From positions 7,693,501-7,757,500 of the forward strand of contig JAPQWV010000005.1 of NCBI GenBank assembly GCA_027422505.1: a stretch of 64,000 nt of DNA, written 5' to 3'. The position numbers and the translations under genes are program-made. This document shows, piece by piece, positions 22,540-33,525 of the stretch (within the stretch, counting starts at the first letter, position 1; each line of letters starts with the position of its first letter). The notes below the pieces were generated by a model, which saw nothing but the letters and a program-made list of their open reading frames with translations, did not search any database and was not told where the DNA came from. Origin of the DNA: Craterostigma plantagineum. Taxonomy: Eukaryota > Streptophyta > Magnoliopsida > Lamiales > Linderniaceae.

Positions 22540-22681
22540 AAACTGATTAATGAGTATAAAATATATTGCGTGTTTGGTCTATGTCTACAATAACACACCT
22601 GATGAGGTGTGTCTGGTCTCTCCAGTAACATCGTAATCGGGTAGAGAACAAAGCTCACATATGAGCAAATGACAACCAAAC
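22540..22681 (-). mobile_element. LINE-like fragment interrupted by the Copia element
   Basis: The stretch gtctggtctctccagtaacatc...gtagagaacaaagctcacatatgagcaaatgacaacc is related to the LINE-like 3' end at 3490-3545. The Copia element inserted at its caaac, and the sequence resumes after 27957 as A-rich DNA (27958-28070). The class is tentative. Confidence 0.35.
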
Positions 22682-23012
22682 TATTGGATTCACTACCTTG
22701 AGCTACAAAGACCATAGCTGCTTCAGTGAACTGTCTTCGGCTAACTGTTTCATTAGAGCGCTCTTTTATCTAGAGCAGCGTTTTATACTTTGGCGCTGTT
22801 TTCTTAAATCAAAAGGGTTGACTTAGTTAGTAACGACTCTATAAGTGATTTAGCGAGTTTACAGTTTTAGCGGGGTTTATTGTTTAGCGCGTTTATCAAC
22901 GGCTCTTTCCCTTGTATAAATAATTCACTATTGTATCATTTTTAAGTATTGAATAAGAAAACACTTTATTTACGATTTCTCTCTACACACAAACAAAACT
23001 CCTTTCTTGATA
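22682..23012 (+). repeat. 5' LTR of the Copia element, 331 bp
   Basis: It begins TATTGGATTCACTACC and ends CTCCTTTCTTGATA. It has a 14-bp insertion (cttcggctaactgt, about 22731-22748) absent from the 3' LTR. A TATA-like tgtataaataattc is at about 22913-22926. Confidence 0.92.
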
Positions 23013-23025
23013 TGGTATCAGAGCC
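23013..23025 (+). other. Copia primer-binding site
   Basis: TGGTATCAGAGCC directly follows the 5' LTR; it is complementary to the initiator tRNA-Met 3' part. Confidence 0.9.
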
Positions 23026-23089
23026 AACTTTCCAAGCTGCAATTATCAAGATCCAAGAAAACTAACATCCATAGCGAAGATACTCTACA

Positions 23090-24340
23090 ATGGCAGATTC
23101 AGATTCATCTGCTCCACCAAATTCAGATCTATCGACTGCACCTAATTCCATGGCCATGGCACTGACAAACGATCCCTATTACCTGAACAGTAGCGACACT
23201 TCAGGCCAGCCTCTCGTCCACGAACAGCTCACCGGCGAAAACTACGCCACATGGAGCAGAGCCATGATGATAGCCCTCATCGGTAGGAACAAAGAAGGCT
23301 TTGTGAACGGAGAGATTCAGCCACCAGCGCCGGCCGATCAGAACAAGGTGACATCTTGGAAAAGGAACAACAATATAGTGATTTCTTGGATCCTCAATTC
23401 GGTCTCGAAGGAGATTTAGTGTGCTGTACAACTCCTCGGCAAAGGAAGTATGGGATGATCTACAAGAACGGTTTGGCCAATCCAATAAGCCGAGGATCTT
23501 CCAACTAAAGAAGGACTTGATCAATCTAGCTCAAGGAACAAATACCATCAGTGTTTACTTCACTAGGTTGAAGACCCTATGGGATGAATTAACAAATTAT
23601 CAGCCATCATGTCCTTGTACTTGGGTGGAATCAAGGCAATGAAGGATTACCTCAGAGGAGTATGTCCTCACTTTCTTGATGGGATTGGATGACTCCTTTG
23701 CACAAGTAAGAGGACAGATCCTTCTCATGGATCCTTTACCTGCTATTAACAAGGTTTTCAGTCTTTTACTCCAAGAAGAGAGACAGAGGTCTATGGGGAC
23801 AGGACTCTTCAAACCAGCAGATCATCAGTTGAATAACATGGCCATGATGTCGGCCAATGTCAGCCAGGAAGCACCCAAGAGGCCCTTCACATATTAGAAG
23901 AACAAGGTTTTCAGTCTTTTACTCCAAGAAGAGAGACAAAGGTCTATGGGCACAGGACTCTTCAAACCAGCAGATCATCAGTTGAATAACATGGCCATGA
24001 TGTCGGCCAATGTCAGCCAGGAAGCACCCAAGAGGCCCTTCACATATCAGAAGAAAGACTCTATGAAACCTTTCTACACTTATTGTGGTAAAAGGGGCCA
24101 TACTGTTGAAGTCTGTTACCAACTTCATGGCTTTCCTCCTGGTCACAGACAGAATCCCAAGAATAAAGGTGCGAGGGTCAATCAGATTGGAGTAGGCAGA
24201 TCCTCACATGAAGATTCCCAGATGGCATTGAAGTCCAGTGGAGTGGAGCAGAGGACCCCTTGCTCAACTTCAGCTCAATTCTTCCCAGATCAAGAGTTTG
24301 CAAGCCCTGATAGATCAACATATGACCAGTTCTCCACTTG
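23090..24340 (+). pseudogene. Copia gag, frameshifted, with a 153-bp internal duplication
   Basis: It starts MADSDSSAPPNSDLS and contains the Copia-type N-terminal domain (LTGENYATWSRAMMIAL) and UBN2-like capsid motifs (EVWDDLQERFGQSN, YFTRLKTLWDEL). A TAG stands at 23417-23419, with frame changes near 23420 and 23610-23660. The segment 23748-23900 is repeated in tandem at 23901-24053 (period 153 bp, in frame) with a TAG at the junction copy. The zinc knuckle YTYCGKRGHTVEVC has tyrosine where the first zinc cysteine should be. Gag would form the particle; this copy cannot make it whole. Confidence 0.85.
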
Positions 24341-24369
24341 ACAACATGGGTTCTGGCTGCCAACCTGAG

Positions 24370-27300
24370 AAGAACTCAGGTATGTGTCTCTCCTTTAGCC
24401 TCCCAAATCTTGCAGGCAAGAACATATGGTTGGTAGACTCGGGAGCAACAAAACATGTCTGCGGCAACCATCTTCTCTTGCATAATCTGCATGATATAGA
24501 GGAGTGTAATGTAATACTGCCTGATAATACACTCATCAAAGTCAATAAGGTAGGCTCTTTCCGGCTCAATACATCAATCACCTTGACTAAAGTTCTTTAT
24601 ATACCACAGTTTCATTTCAACTTACTGTCAGTAAGTCTGCTAACCAATGAGATTAACTGTAAGTTCTGTTTTGAGTCTGATGGATTTGTGATACAGGATG
24701 CTACATCTCGAGTGATTGGCAAGGGTAGCTTAGCTGCAGGCTTGTACTTCATAGAAGCTGAAGCAGTCACCAATTCTCCTAAGTTTAGATCTGTTTTCTT
24801 AAAGAGTTTGTGTGGAGAGCTGTGGCACCAAAGATTGGGTCACCCCTCAAATAAAGTCTTGAATATGTTAAAGTCTTCTTTAAAACATTCAGATATCTTT
24901 ACTGATTCCTATTGTAAAATCTGCCCTGTGGCAAAACAGAAAAGGATCTCTTTTCCAAACAATAACACAACTGTGTGCTCTAGTTTTGATCTAATCCATT
25001 GTGATACTTAGGGCCCTTTCCACGTGCGTTCTCACCTAGGATATAGTTATTTTCTTACCATTGTTGATGACTACTCACGTTTTACTTGGTTGTTCATGCT
25101 TAGACACAAATCAGAGGTGAAGTCCATCATGACCCTGAATATGGTAGAAACACATTTCAGCTGCAAAGTCAAGATGGTGAGATCTGACAATGCTAAAGAA
25201 TTCAACTTAGATGCTTTATTCAAAGAAAGAGGGATCATACACCACCTGTCATGCGTGCAAACACCACAACAGAATTCAATAGTCGAAAAAAAGCATCAGC
25301 ACCTTCTTAATGTGCAAGATCCTTGTATTTCAGTCTGCAATTCCCATTGAGTTTTAGTCCGAATGCATGCTTACAGCTACTTATTTAATAAATAGAACCC
25401 CCTCAGAAATTCTGGGAAACAAAAGCCCTTTTGAGTTGCTGTTTCAAAGACCTGTTAACTATAACACCCTTCGAGTTTTTGGCTCCCTATGTTACAGTTC
25501 CACCTTACAGGTAGGCCGGAGAAAATTCGATCCAAGAGCAAAAGAATGCGTGTTCATTGGCTATCCTAGTGGAACAAAGGGATACAAAGTGATGGAGTTG
25601 AGCACAAGGGACGTCTTTGTCTCCAGAGATGTCAGATTTCAAGAAGGTGCCTTTCAGACAGCAGAAGTCCTTATAAGCACCACAGGACCCTTTCCCAAAT
25701 TCTGTTCTACCCAGACCTTGTAATGACAACAACTTGCCTGAGGAATTGGCAGAACCTCATGCTAATTCAGAGAACCCGGCAGATTTTCACACAGGGGCTG
25801 CTCCTGAATTTCCTTCCCCAACACAAGAGGACTCTTTACCAGTCTTTACAGACACAGGTCAGCCAGCAGGCATGTCTTCACCAATGCCCAGTCATGAGAT
25901 GCACAACAGACCATTCAGACAGACCAAGAAGCCTTCCTATCTTAAAGATTACCACTGCAGTAGTTTCACACATGGAAAAGTACATGGAAAAGTCCTGTAC
26001 CCACTGTCTCAGGTCCTTTCCTATCAGAAACTGTCCAGTGATTATCAGTCCCTCATTTGTGCTGTGTCCATGGCTAAGGAACCCAGGAGTTTTCATGAAG
26101 CCTCAGGCTCAGAAGACTGGAACAAAGCCATGACAGCAGAATTCTCAGCACTAGAGGCCAACAAGACCTGGACAATAGTTCCTCTGCCAGAAGGAAAGTA
26201 TTCCATAGGGTGTCGATGGGTATACAAGCTAAAAGTCAACTCAAAGGGTCAGATTGAGAAACAAAAGGCCCGCTTAGTAGCAAAAGGATATGATCAAATG
26301 GAGGGAGTAGACTATATTGACATTTTTGCCCCGGTGGCTAAGCCTAACACAATTAAGATCATCTTAACATTGGCTGCCAAACTTCAGTGGAACCTCGTCC
26401 AATTGGATGTGGACAATGCCTTCTTGAATGGTGAGTTAGACGAAGAGGTGTACATGGACCTCCCACCAGGATTTTATCCAGATTACCACAGACAAGGGGA
26501 CAAAAAAATGGTATGCAAGCTGCAAAAGTCCATCTATGGACTGAAACAATCCTCCAGGCAGTGGAACAAGACCTTCACCGAGGCTTTAGGGCAGTTTGGA
26601 TTCGTCCAGACTAATTCAGATCATACTCTATTCACGAAAGGCGAAGGAAATTCTCTTCTCATCCTCCTTGTTTATGTAGATGATATCATCATTGCAGGAC
26701 CTTCTCTTGCAGACATACAACAGGCCAAGATCTTCCTAAGCAGTTGCTTCAAAATTAAAGATCTGGGAGACTTGAAATTTTTCCTCGGCATTGAAGTTGC
26801 CCGCAGTTCAGAGGGCATCTATATCTCCCAGAGGCAGTATACCATTCAATTACTCGAAGACACTGGCTATTTAGCATCCAAGCCACTTTCTACACCGATG
26901 AATGCCAACAGCAAACTCAGCACTAATGATGGTGAATTACTGACAGAACCTTACAAGTATCGAAGACTGATAGGGCGCCTCCTATATCTAACATTCACAC
27001 GGCCTGACATAGCTTTTGCAGTCCATAAACTCAGCCAATACATCTCCTCACCTCGGACAACTCACCTCATGGCAGCCCACTATCTCCTCAGGACTTAAAA
27101 GGCTCACCAGGTCAAGGTGTATTCATTAGTTCTGTTTCTGGTTTGCAGGTAAAAGACTTTGCGGATGCGGACTGGGCAGCTTGTCAAGACACTAGGAAAT
27201 CAGTCAGTGGTTACTGCACCTTCATTGGAGATTCCTTGGTCACTTGGAAGTCAAAAAAGCAGCCCACAGTTTCACGTTCCTCCACAGAAGCTGAATATCG

Positions 27301-27655
27301 AGCAGTTGGAGCAGTCATGGCAGAGGTCCTATGGATCACTCAGCTCTTGCGAGAACTTAAACTGGTTATTCCTCAAGTCCCGGTCATTTACTGTGACAAC
27401 CAATCTGCTCTTCATTTGGCAGTCAATCCCAAGTTCCATGAGCGCAGTAAACATTTTGAGATTGATTGCCATTTTGTTCCCCATCACGTCTTGAATGGTT
27501 CAGCTCGCTTGTTGCCAATCGCTTCAGCAGATCAACTTGCAGATGCACTCACCAAACCCCTCACTGGTCCTTTACTACAACGCGCCTTACTCAAGATGGG
27601 CGTCCAAAATTTGTATCGTCCATCTTGCGAGGGGCTATTGGATTCACTACCTTGA
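24370..27655 (+). pseudogene. Copia pol: protease, integrase, reverse transcriptase, RNase H
   Basis: The protease has WLVDSGATKHVC (Asp-Ser-Gly at 24436-24444). Integrase follows with an HHCC zinc region (LWHQRLGHPS...CKICPVAKQKR) and catalytic DDE residues in TIVDDYSRF, VRSDNAKEF and QQNSIVEKKHQHL. Reverse transcriptase runs over about 26120-26990 with LVYVDDIII (YVDD, 26673-26684). RNase H has FADADWA, STEAEYRA and YCDNQSA. The lesions are a TAG at 25009-25011 replacing the usual Trp of DTWGPF, frameshifts near 25310, 25725 and 27095, and a TAA at 27097. The longest intact piece is the 454-codon frame 25734-27098. The domain order PR-IN-RT-RH is the Copia order. Confidence 0.9.
27626..27635 (+). 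other. Polypurine tract of the Copia element
   Basis: tgcgaggggc lies immediately before the 3' LTR, where the plus-strand primer for reverse transcription is expected. Confidence 0.55.
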
Positions 27656-27952
27656 GCTACAAAGACCATAGCTGCTTCAGTGAACTGTTTCATTAGAGCG
27701 CTCTTTTATCTAGAGCAGCGTTTTATACTTTGGCGCTGTTTTCTTAAATCAAAAGGGTCGACTTAGTTAGTAACGACTCTATAAGTGATTTAGCGAGTTT
27801 ACAGTTTTAGCGGGGTTTATTGTTTAGCGCGTTTATCAACGGCTCTTTCCCTTGTATAAATAATTCACTGTTGTATCATTTTTAAGTATTGAATAAGAAA
27901 ACACTTTATTTACGATTTCTCTCTACACACAAACAAAACTCCTTTCTTGATA
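27636..27952 (+). repeat. 3' LTR of the Copia element, 317 bp
   Basis: It is identical to the 5' LTR except for two substitutions (gggtcgactt, cactgttgt) and the missing 14-bp block. Confidence 0.92.
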
Positions 27953-28502
27953 CAAACAAAAGGAAACAATTGAAAACCAAAAGAAAACAAGAAACACTAG
28001 CATCAACCAAAACAACTAAAGAACCTACCACACAAGTGGCTATTAAGCCATATCTATAATACTCTTACTTTTTTTAGGCATCGACTTCGAGTTTATCGTG
28101 GTCTTCGGAAATAAACTCCAATAAATGGAAAGGAAAACTCCTACAAGAGGAGAAAATAACTCCCGTATTGGGAGACTCAGGGCATGTGGCGGAAGAGACT
28201 ATGACTTGTAGTGTTTCTGATACGTAGATGAGAATGAGGTTAGGAGGTGGCATAATGTTGGGGTTGTAGCAACGGGAAAATGGACAAAAGTAACACTGAA
28301 AAGGGACAAAGAGCAAAAAATAAAAAGAAAACCATTAGAAAAAGAATAATAAGTAAAACGTTACTTTTTTTCATCTTAATGGACATCCTTAAACGACGTT
28401 AAGACAAACAAGTGTTCGTGCACACCTAGAAGAACTTAAAGCAATCCGATCCTTGTTTTCAATCTACGCTTCTCCATTACTTTTTTCCTCTCTGTGAACC
28501 GT

Positions 28503-28509
28503 TATAAAC
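28503..28509 (+). promoter_or_regulatory. Possible TATA box of the AG-peptide gene
   Basis: tataaac lies about 210 bp upstream of the start codon, in a sequence that fits a transcript starting near 28535. Confidence 0.35.
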
Positions 28510-28611
28510 TCTACCTCCACAATTATAGATTTCCCACTTCAAATTATTCTTCACTTAATTAATTATTTTCTAAAGAAATTCATCATCGGCAAAGAATAAA
28601 TTCTCTTAGTT

Positions 28612-28648
28612 TCTCTCTGCGGTGAGAACCACAATCTCCGCAGAGAGA
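28612..28648 (+). promoter_or_regulatory. 11-bp perfect hairpin in the 5' leader of the AG-peptide gene
   Basis: tctctctgcgg (28612-28622) pairs perfectly with ccgcagagaga (28638-28648) around a 15-base loop, about 70 bases before the ATG. As RNA it would be a stable stem and could affect translation. The pairing is seen directly; function is inference. Confidence 0.6.
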
Positions 28649-28719
28649 GCTTACAATTAGTCTTTTTTCCTTCGGTTATATTAGGCATATAACGTAAAGA
28701 ATTTATAGAAATTGTAATA

Positions 28720-28980
28720 ATGGATTTGATTTTCCGTCGAGCTTTGGTGGCTATTATTATCATGGCAATGGTCTCATATGTCTCCGCCGATGCACCCTCG
28801 CCGTCTCCGTCCAGCGATGGTACGTAATAAAAATATATTATAAAATATTTTATTTGCATAATATAATTGATATTATTGCTTATTGATGATTGGTTAATTA
28901 TTGTAGGGACTGCAATCGACCAAGGAATAGCATATATCCTAATGCTGCTGGCTCTGGTGCTGACATACATTATTCATTAA
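28720..28980 (+). CDS. Arabinogalactan peptide, AGP16/20/22/41-like, 57 aa
   Basis: There are two exons, 28720-28819 and 28907-28980, with a GT-AG phase-1 intron of 87 bp. The encoded precursor has an N-terminal signal peptide (about residues 1-23, ending VSYVSA), then a very short core with Ala-Pro/Ser-Pro repeats (DAPSPSPSS). Next come the GPI-attachment region SDGTAIDQG and a hydrophobic tail (IAYILMLLALVLTYIIH). DGT-IDQGIAY-LM--ALVLTY-IH is the hallmark of the AG-peptide family (the former DUF1070). After removal of the signal and GPI tail, the mature peptide is only about 10 residues, carries arabinogalactan on hydroxyprolines and sits on the outer plasma membrane. It is intact, and too short for standard frame searches because of the intron. 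Minus-strand frames over it are shadows. Confidence 0.93.
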
Positions 28981-29304
28981 GAGTATGTTAAACAAAAATA
29001 TAGAGCTTATTATAATACGATGAATAAATTAAAAGTTTTAGAAGTTATGGAGAAGGAAGGGTCTTGATTTGTTAGATGCAGTGGAACTAATTGTCGTTTT
29101 TATTTTCTATTTTTTGTCTTAATGTTGTTTGTCTTTGTCTCTTGGGTTGTCGTTAGTTGTTGATCTATTTTTTTATTACTGTTCTTTTTTTTTTCTGTAT
29201 TATTTTCTTTTCATTATTAACAGTTACCACGTGCTTAGTGCGTCTGGTTGAAGATTTACTTTTGCAGTGAAAGAAAGCTTCACATCCCACGCGTGCACTG
29301 CGCC
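28981..29304. other. 3' flank of the AG-peptide gene
   Basis: Probable 3' UTR (T-rich, aataaattaaaag near 29025), then unassigned DNA. No gene is seen. Confidence 0.4.
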
Positions 29305-30230
29305 AGTCTAGGGATGTTCATTCGGTAAAAATCGAACCGAAATTTCGGTTAACCGAAATTTTCGGTTCGGAAATTTTAAAACCGAATACCGAACCGAACT
29401 TAACCGGTTCGGTTTCGGTAAAAACCGAATATAATCGGTTTTTTTTCGGTTAATTACCGAAAAACCGAACTTCAAATAATTAAAAAAAAAAATCTCTTAA
29501 GACCAACATTCCACCGATTCTAAGCAACACAACCAACCCAAGTGAAATGAAAAAAGATCAAGCAAGCAACAATATATGTCTAGAACCAACAGTTTCTCTC
29601 AATCATTAAAACAGTCAAAACTAAAATATCTCAATTGATTCTTCACTTCTTGAAAATCCTCATAAGCCAATGATGTTGGATTCGGTGCCAATGCTCGAAC
29701 ATAGCTCTTCATAAACACAAAAAACAATATCATTAGATAAATAGAGAAATAACTACAAATACGAAAAGAATATTACCTTGTTCGATTCTTTGAATTGAGT
29801 CATAGTCCTCTTCCGCCGGCTTTATTGGAGTCCTACGAAGCCAATCTTGACAACAGATAAGCGATTGAGTCATCTTGGGTGTTAGAGAAGCTCGAAAGTC
29901 GTCAATAACTCGACCCCCAGTGCTAAAGGTGGACTCAGAAGCAACTGTAGATACAGGCATGGCAAACACATCACTAATATTTTCAACATACCCATTAACG
30001 TTAAATGGTAAACCTTGAAAAACTAGGAGAATCAAATGAGACAAAAAGCACAAAAAAACCCATTAATTACCTAATGACGCCCGAGTTCAAATCACCCGCT
30101 GACTTCTCAGTCTCACTATGCGGATGCGTTGATGGATGCTGCGTTTTCCCTCTCCTCTGCTATTTGGAGTTATTCAGCTGCCCTAGTTGCGAAAGGTTTC
30201 GAACAGAGACGATAGGTTTGATTTGGGAAT
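29305..30230 (-). mobile_element. hAT transposon remnant
   Basis: The left end (about 29311-29475) is a dense set of cggttcgg/aaccgaaa palindromes following tagggatgttcattcggt, a common hAT subterminal pattern. A minus-strand piece of hAT transposase follows at 29733-30053. The far end was probably lost or is hidden by the adjoining Mutator-type element at 30250. No target duplication was found. Confidence 0.6.
29733..30053 (-). pseudogene. hAT transposase C-terminal (dimerisation) fragment
   Basis: The minus-strand frame contains PVSTVASESTFSTGGRVI, DDFRASLTPKMTQSLICCQD and WLRRTP. These are the conserved hAT-family dimerisation motifs (A-ES-FS--G-v---R--L-p--v--l---k-WL) of BED-type RICESLEEPER/DAYSLEEPER-like transposases. 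The catalytic part and BED finger are absent. It is a remnant and not a domesticated gene as far as can be seen. Confidence 0.8.
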
Positions 30231-30249
30231 GAGTAAGCGATAAAAGAAA

Positions 30250-31376
30250 GGGTAAATTCCTTATCAGACCCTGTCAGAAACTAAACTTCCTTATCAGTAC
30301 CCCTGACAAAATTTATTCCTTATCAGTACCCATCTGCAAAAAGTTGTGTGTTTAATACCCCCAAACAGTAAACGGACGAAAAGACCCTTTCTGAAATTAA
30401 ACTAGACATCATACCAACTGTTTTGATTATTATACCAACTGTTATTCTAATTATACCAACTGTTATCATTATTATACCAATTGATATAGTGTACAATTCT
30501 GTTGGTATAATTACGACAACAGTTGGTATAATTTCTACAATTTCTGGTACAATAGTAAAATCAGTTGGTATAACACCAATGTCACTGTATAAAATTAAAA
30601 TAACTGGTATAATAACGAAAATAGATGGTATAATTTCTACAATTTGTGGTATAATTTCAAAATCAGTTGGTATAACGTCCAATTTCACTGTATAAAATTA
30701 AATAACTGGTATAATAATGAAAAGAGATGGTATAATTTCAACAATTTCTGGTATAATTTCAAAATCAGTTGGTATGACGTCCAATTTCACTGTAAAATTA
30801 AAATAAATGGTATAATAACACAGACAGATGGTATAATTTCTACAAATTTTGGTATAATTTCAAAATCAGTTGTATAACGTCCAATTTCACTGTATAAAAT
30901 TAAAATAACTGGTATAATAACGCAAACAGATGGTATAATTCTACAATTTCTGGTATAATTTCAAAATCAGTTGGTATAAATGTCCAATTCGCTGTATAAA
31001 ATTATAAAACGTTAATTACTTGTACGATAACCAAAACAGATGGTATAATTTGTACAATTTCTGGTATAATTTCAAAATCAGTTGGTATAAATGTCCAATT
31101 TTCGCTGTATAAAATTATAATAACGTTATTTACTGGTACGATAACCAAAACAGATGGTATAATTTTTATAATTTCTGGTATAATTTCGAAATAAGTTGGT
31201 ATAAATGTCAAATTTAAAGTGTGAGACGGGTATTTTCGACTTTTTAACCCTGAAAAGACCTTTTTAGGTACTGAACAGGAAGAAATTTTCAAATGGGTAC
31301 TTATAAGGAAGAAATAATTCGAGGGGTATTTAAGAGGAATTTGAAAACTCAAAAGGTACTGATAAGGAATTAACCC
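30250..31376. mobile_element. Mutator-type element, 1127 bp, with internal tandem repeats
   Basis: The ends are GGGTAAATTCCTTATCAGACC and (reverse complement of the right end) GGGTTAATTCCTTATCAGTACC. A perfect 9-bp duplication, taaaagaaa, is at 30241-30249 and 31377-31385. More cttatcagtacc and ggtactgataagg words lie just inside the ends. The middle is a tandem array of about 108-bp units. No transposase is encoded; isoleucine/threonine-rich frames crossing it come from the array. Confidence 0.88.
30410..31205. repeat. Tandem array of about 108-bp units (ggtataatttc...cagttggtata)
   Basis: About six diverged copies each contain caatttctggtataatttc, aaaatcagttggtataa, gtccaatttcactgtataa and a ggtataataac block. 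Spacing of the cagttggtata word is roughly 100-112 bp. Each unit is itself built on a ggtata word. Confidence 0.8.
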
Positions 31377-31385
31377 TAAAAGAAA

Positions 31386-32665
31386 TGTTTAAAATCGTTG
31401 TTTATTACAAGCCCTTCTCACCATTTTTTATATGTAGTTATCTATTAGGATTAAATTATTTACATAGGTATCTGCTTGGCTGAAGGTACGTTATTTAAGA
31501 AATTTAGGTATCATAGAAAAACTTAGTATGATACATAAGACAGTGAAAAAAGATGCGTATGAATTCGATATCACACAAATATGTGATATGATACGTAATA
31601 TACATATAAAAAGATACGTAAACGATGGGTAAAATGCTACTCTCAACCAAAAGGGTACCTATGTATAACAACGATATCTTTCTATAAAATTTATCTGACA
31701 TACTGATATTATTTGGGGATTTAAGTGTATATACACGCTATAATAATTATGTAAGAGACCGCATCTTTATTTTTCTCGATTAGTAGGTAATCACCGTACC
31801 ATAAATCGTTACAAAGTACCATAAAACAAACTAGTGATTTTGCACGTTCAATGCATGTGCTACTATCTAAAAAATATTATATAAAATTTTATCTAAATAA
31901 TATATTTTGATTTTTTTTAGTATTTAATGACAATTGTAATTAAAGTGATTTTGTGGTGCCATGTTTAATACAGTAGTGTTTAAATTAATATATATTTTAA
32001 TTTTATTCATTAATGGCAAATTGTTATTAACATGAAATTGACACACCAAAAAAGGAGTACTATGTGATGCTCTTCCTTATTAAAATAGAAAGATAAATAA
32101 ATATGGCGGTGAATGTTATGGCACGGGCCACGTCATCAATTTCATACGGTTTTTAACTCACCATTGGGTGATTTCATTAATAGGTTAATGATATTTTGAA
32201 GTATTTTCTCCCCGGTTACCTCGCTTTTTGCATGTGTCCAGGGAGTGATCGACACGTGACGCTAACTGCAGTACGATTCACATATTATAGCTACATCTTC
32301 ATCACTAACTATAACTTTTAACTTAGTGGCATTGATTCTAAGAATCAGTGTCGGAGAAAATCACGTGTACGATTCCTAAAAAAAAAGAACACATACTCAC
32401 TAATAATGGAAGTGCAAAAGATGTTTTTATTTTAGATTTTTAGAATGAGTTCGGGGAAGATGTCTATTCTCCGTTTTGTTCGAAAATGTACGAATCGGTC
32501 AAAGAAGTGTTAGGAATAAAATCCCTCTTAAAGCTCAATCTCATAAGCCCAAATTCATAAGCTCATGGATTTCCACTGTAAAACCAATTGACTATAATGG
32601 GGGTAGCCAACAATCCTCCCTCAAACACAGGACCACTAAGCAGACCCTTCATTGAACGATAATTT
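31386..32665. other. AT-rich DNA, no gene identified
   Basis: The stretch holds atac/gtat-rich DNA, then unassigned sequence up to the gypsy duplication atctt (32666-32670). A CACGTG at about 32254 and another near 32361 are the only regulatory-like words noticed. Confidence 0.4.
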
Positions 32666-32670
32666 ATCTT

Positions 32671-33509
32671 TGATGTGGACCGCGTAAAACGACCTTTTGA
32701 AACGGCGGTTGGCGTAGTTGTTCTTCCCTCGTAAATTCTCCGGCGCGAGTTCTTCGGTCCCAGTCGACCTCCTCCGTCGAGCCTAGCACTCAAACTCAAA
32801 CAAACACGTCAGAAGGGGGCCAGGTTGGTTCCGGCGTAGCCCCTCCAATGCTTAAGTCAGAAAATGGGTGAAAGTAGGTATTTTAGGCTCGTAGATCAGT
32901 TTTAGTTATTTGGAAAGCGTACCTGGGAAATGAAAAAACCGTTGTTATTTATACTAACCTCAAATCATCTTTGCCTGGACCTATTCTTCACCTTGGTCCG
33001 TCTTTCTCGCGAACCTCATGCTGTGAACGTGGTCTTCCCCACGATCCCACGCTCTCATTTCCTCTTCCTCCTTTCAGTTTCTTTCATGACTTCGTCCCCT
33101 CAACGTGAGACTGCACCGCTCGGGCACTTTCTCTTTGCTCGGCCTTATCCTCTTGATCGGGCTCTTGCCTTCCTGTTCCTCCCGTTCTCAGCCGACCTCT
33201 TCTGACATCCCCTTCGCCTCTGGGCAGCTCGATTCATATGCCCTCCTTCCCTTCTCGGGTGCCTTTGCTCGGGTATTTTACCTTCCCCTTTGCTCGGGTA
33301 TTAAACCTATAAGCCCACCCGACCGAATTACTCTTCTTTGAACTCCTTTCTCCGCAGGGGGGCCTCCTCCCCTCGCGCCATTATATGTCCCTCGGGCTAC
33401 CCCCAGGGGATACCTTACTCATTCGCCTTCTTCCTTTCGCGCCCGTTATTCGCGGGCTTTCCGGTAGTTATCATTATTTTACCGTTAGCTTGAAATCCCG
33501 AGGGTAACA
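32671..33509 (-). repeat. 3' LTR of the Tat element, 839 bp
   Basis: It contains a 160-bp segment (32728/32734-32893) bounded by two copies of ctcgta. The other LTR has only one ctcgta and lacks the segment. The remainder aligns closely with 54571-55256. Confidence 0.9.
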
Positions 33510-33525
33510 ATTGTCCCCCCCCCCC
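33510..33525 (-). other. Polypurine tract of the Tat element
   Basis: Eleven C on the plus strand (33515-33525) give a G-run on the minus strand immediately before the 3' LTR. Confidence 0.65.

Larger units (their letters stand above)
22682..27952 (+). mobile_element. Copia LTR retrotransposon with TA...TA LTR ends, degraded coding
   Basis: The LTRs at 22682-23012 and 27636-27952 start TATTGG and end TTGATA. The duplication caaac is perfect at 22677-22681 and 27953-27957. Inside lie a primer-binding site, gag, protease, integrase, reverse transcriptase and RNase H in Copia order, then a purine tract. The LTRs differ by two substitutions and one 14-bp indel, so insertion is recent. Despite this, the coding region has at least five frameshifts or stops and could not support its own transposition. 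Confidence 0.93.

Noticed and set aside
28563..28970. 135-codon minus-strand ORF over the AG-peptide gene
   Set aside because: The plus strand has a spliced gene with signal peptide, AP/SP core and GPI tail; the antisense frame has no recognisable feature.
30423..30695. Ile/Thr-rich frames on both strands
   Set aside because: They are produced by the ggtata tandem array inside the Mutator-type element.
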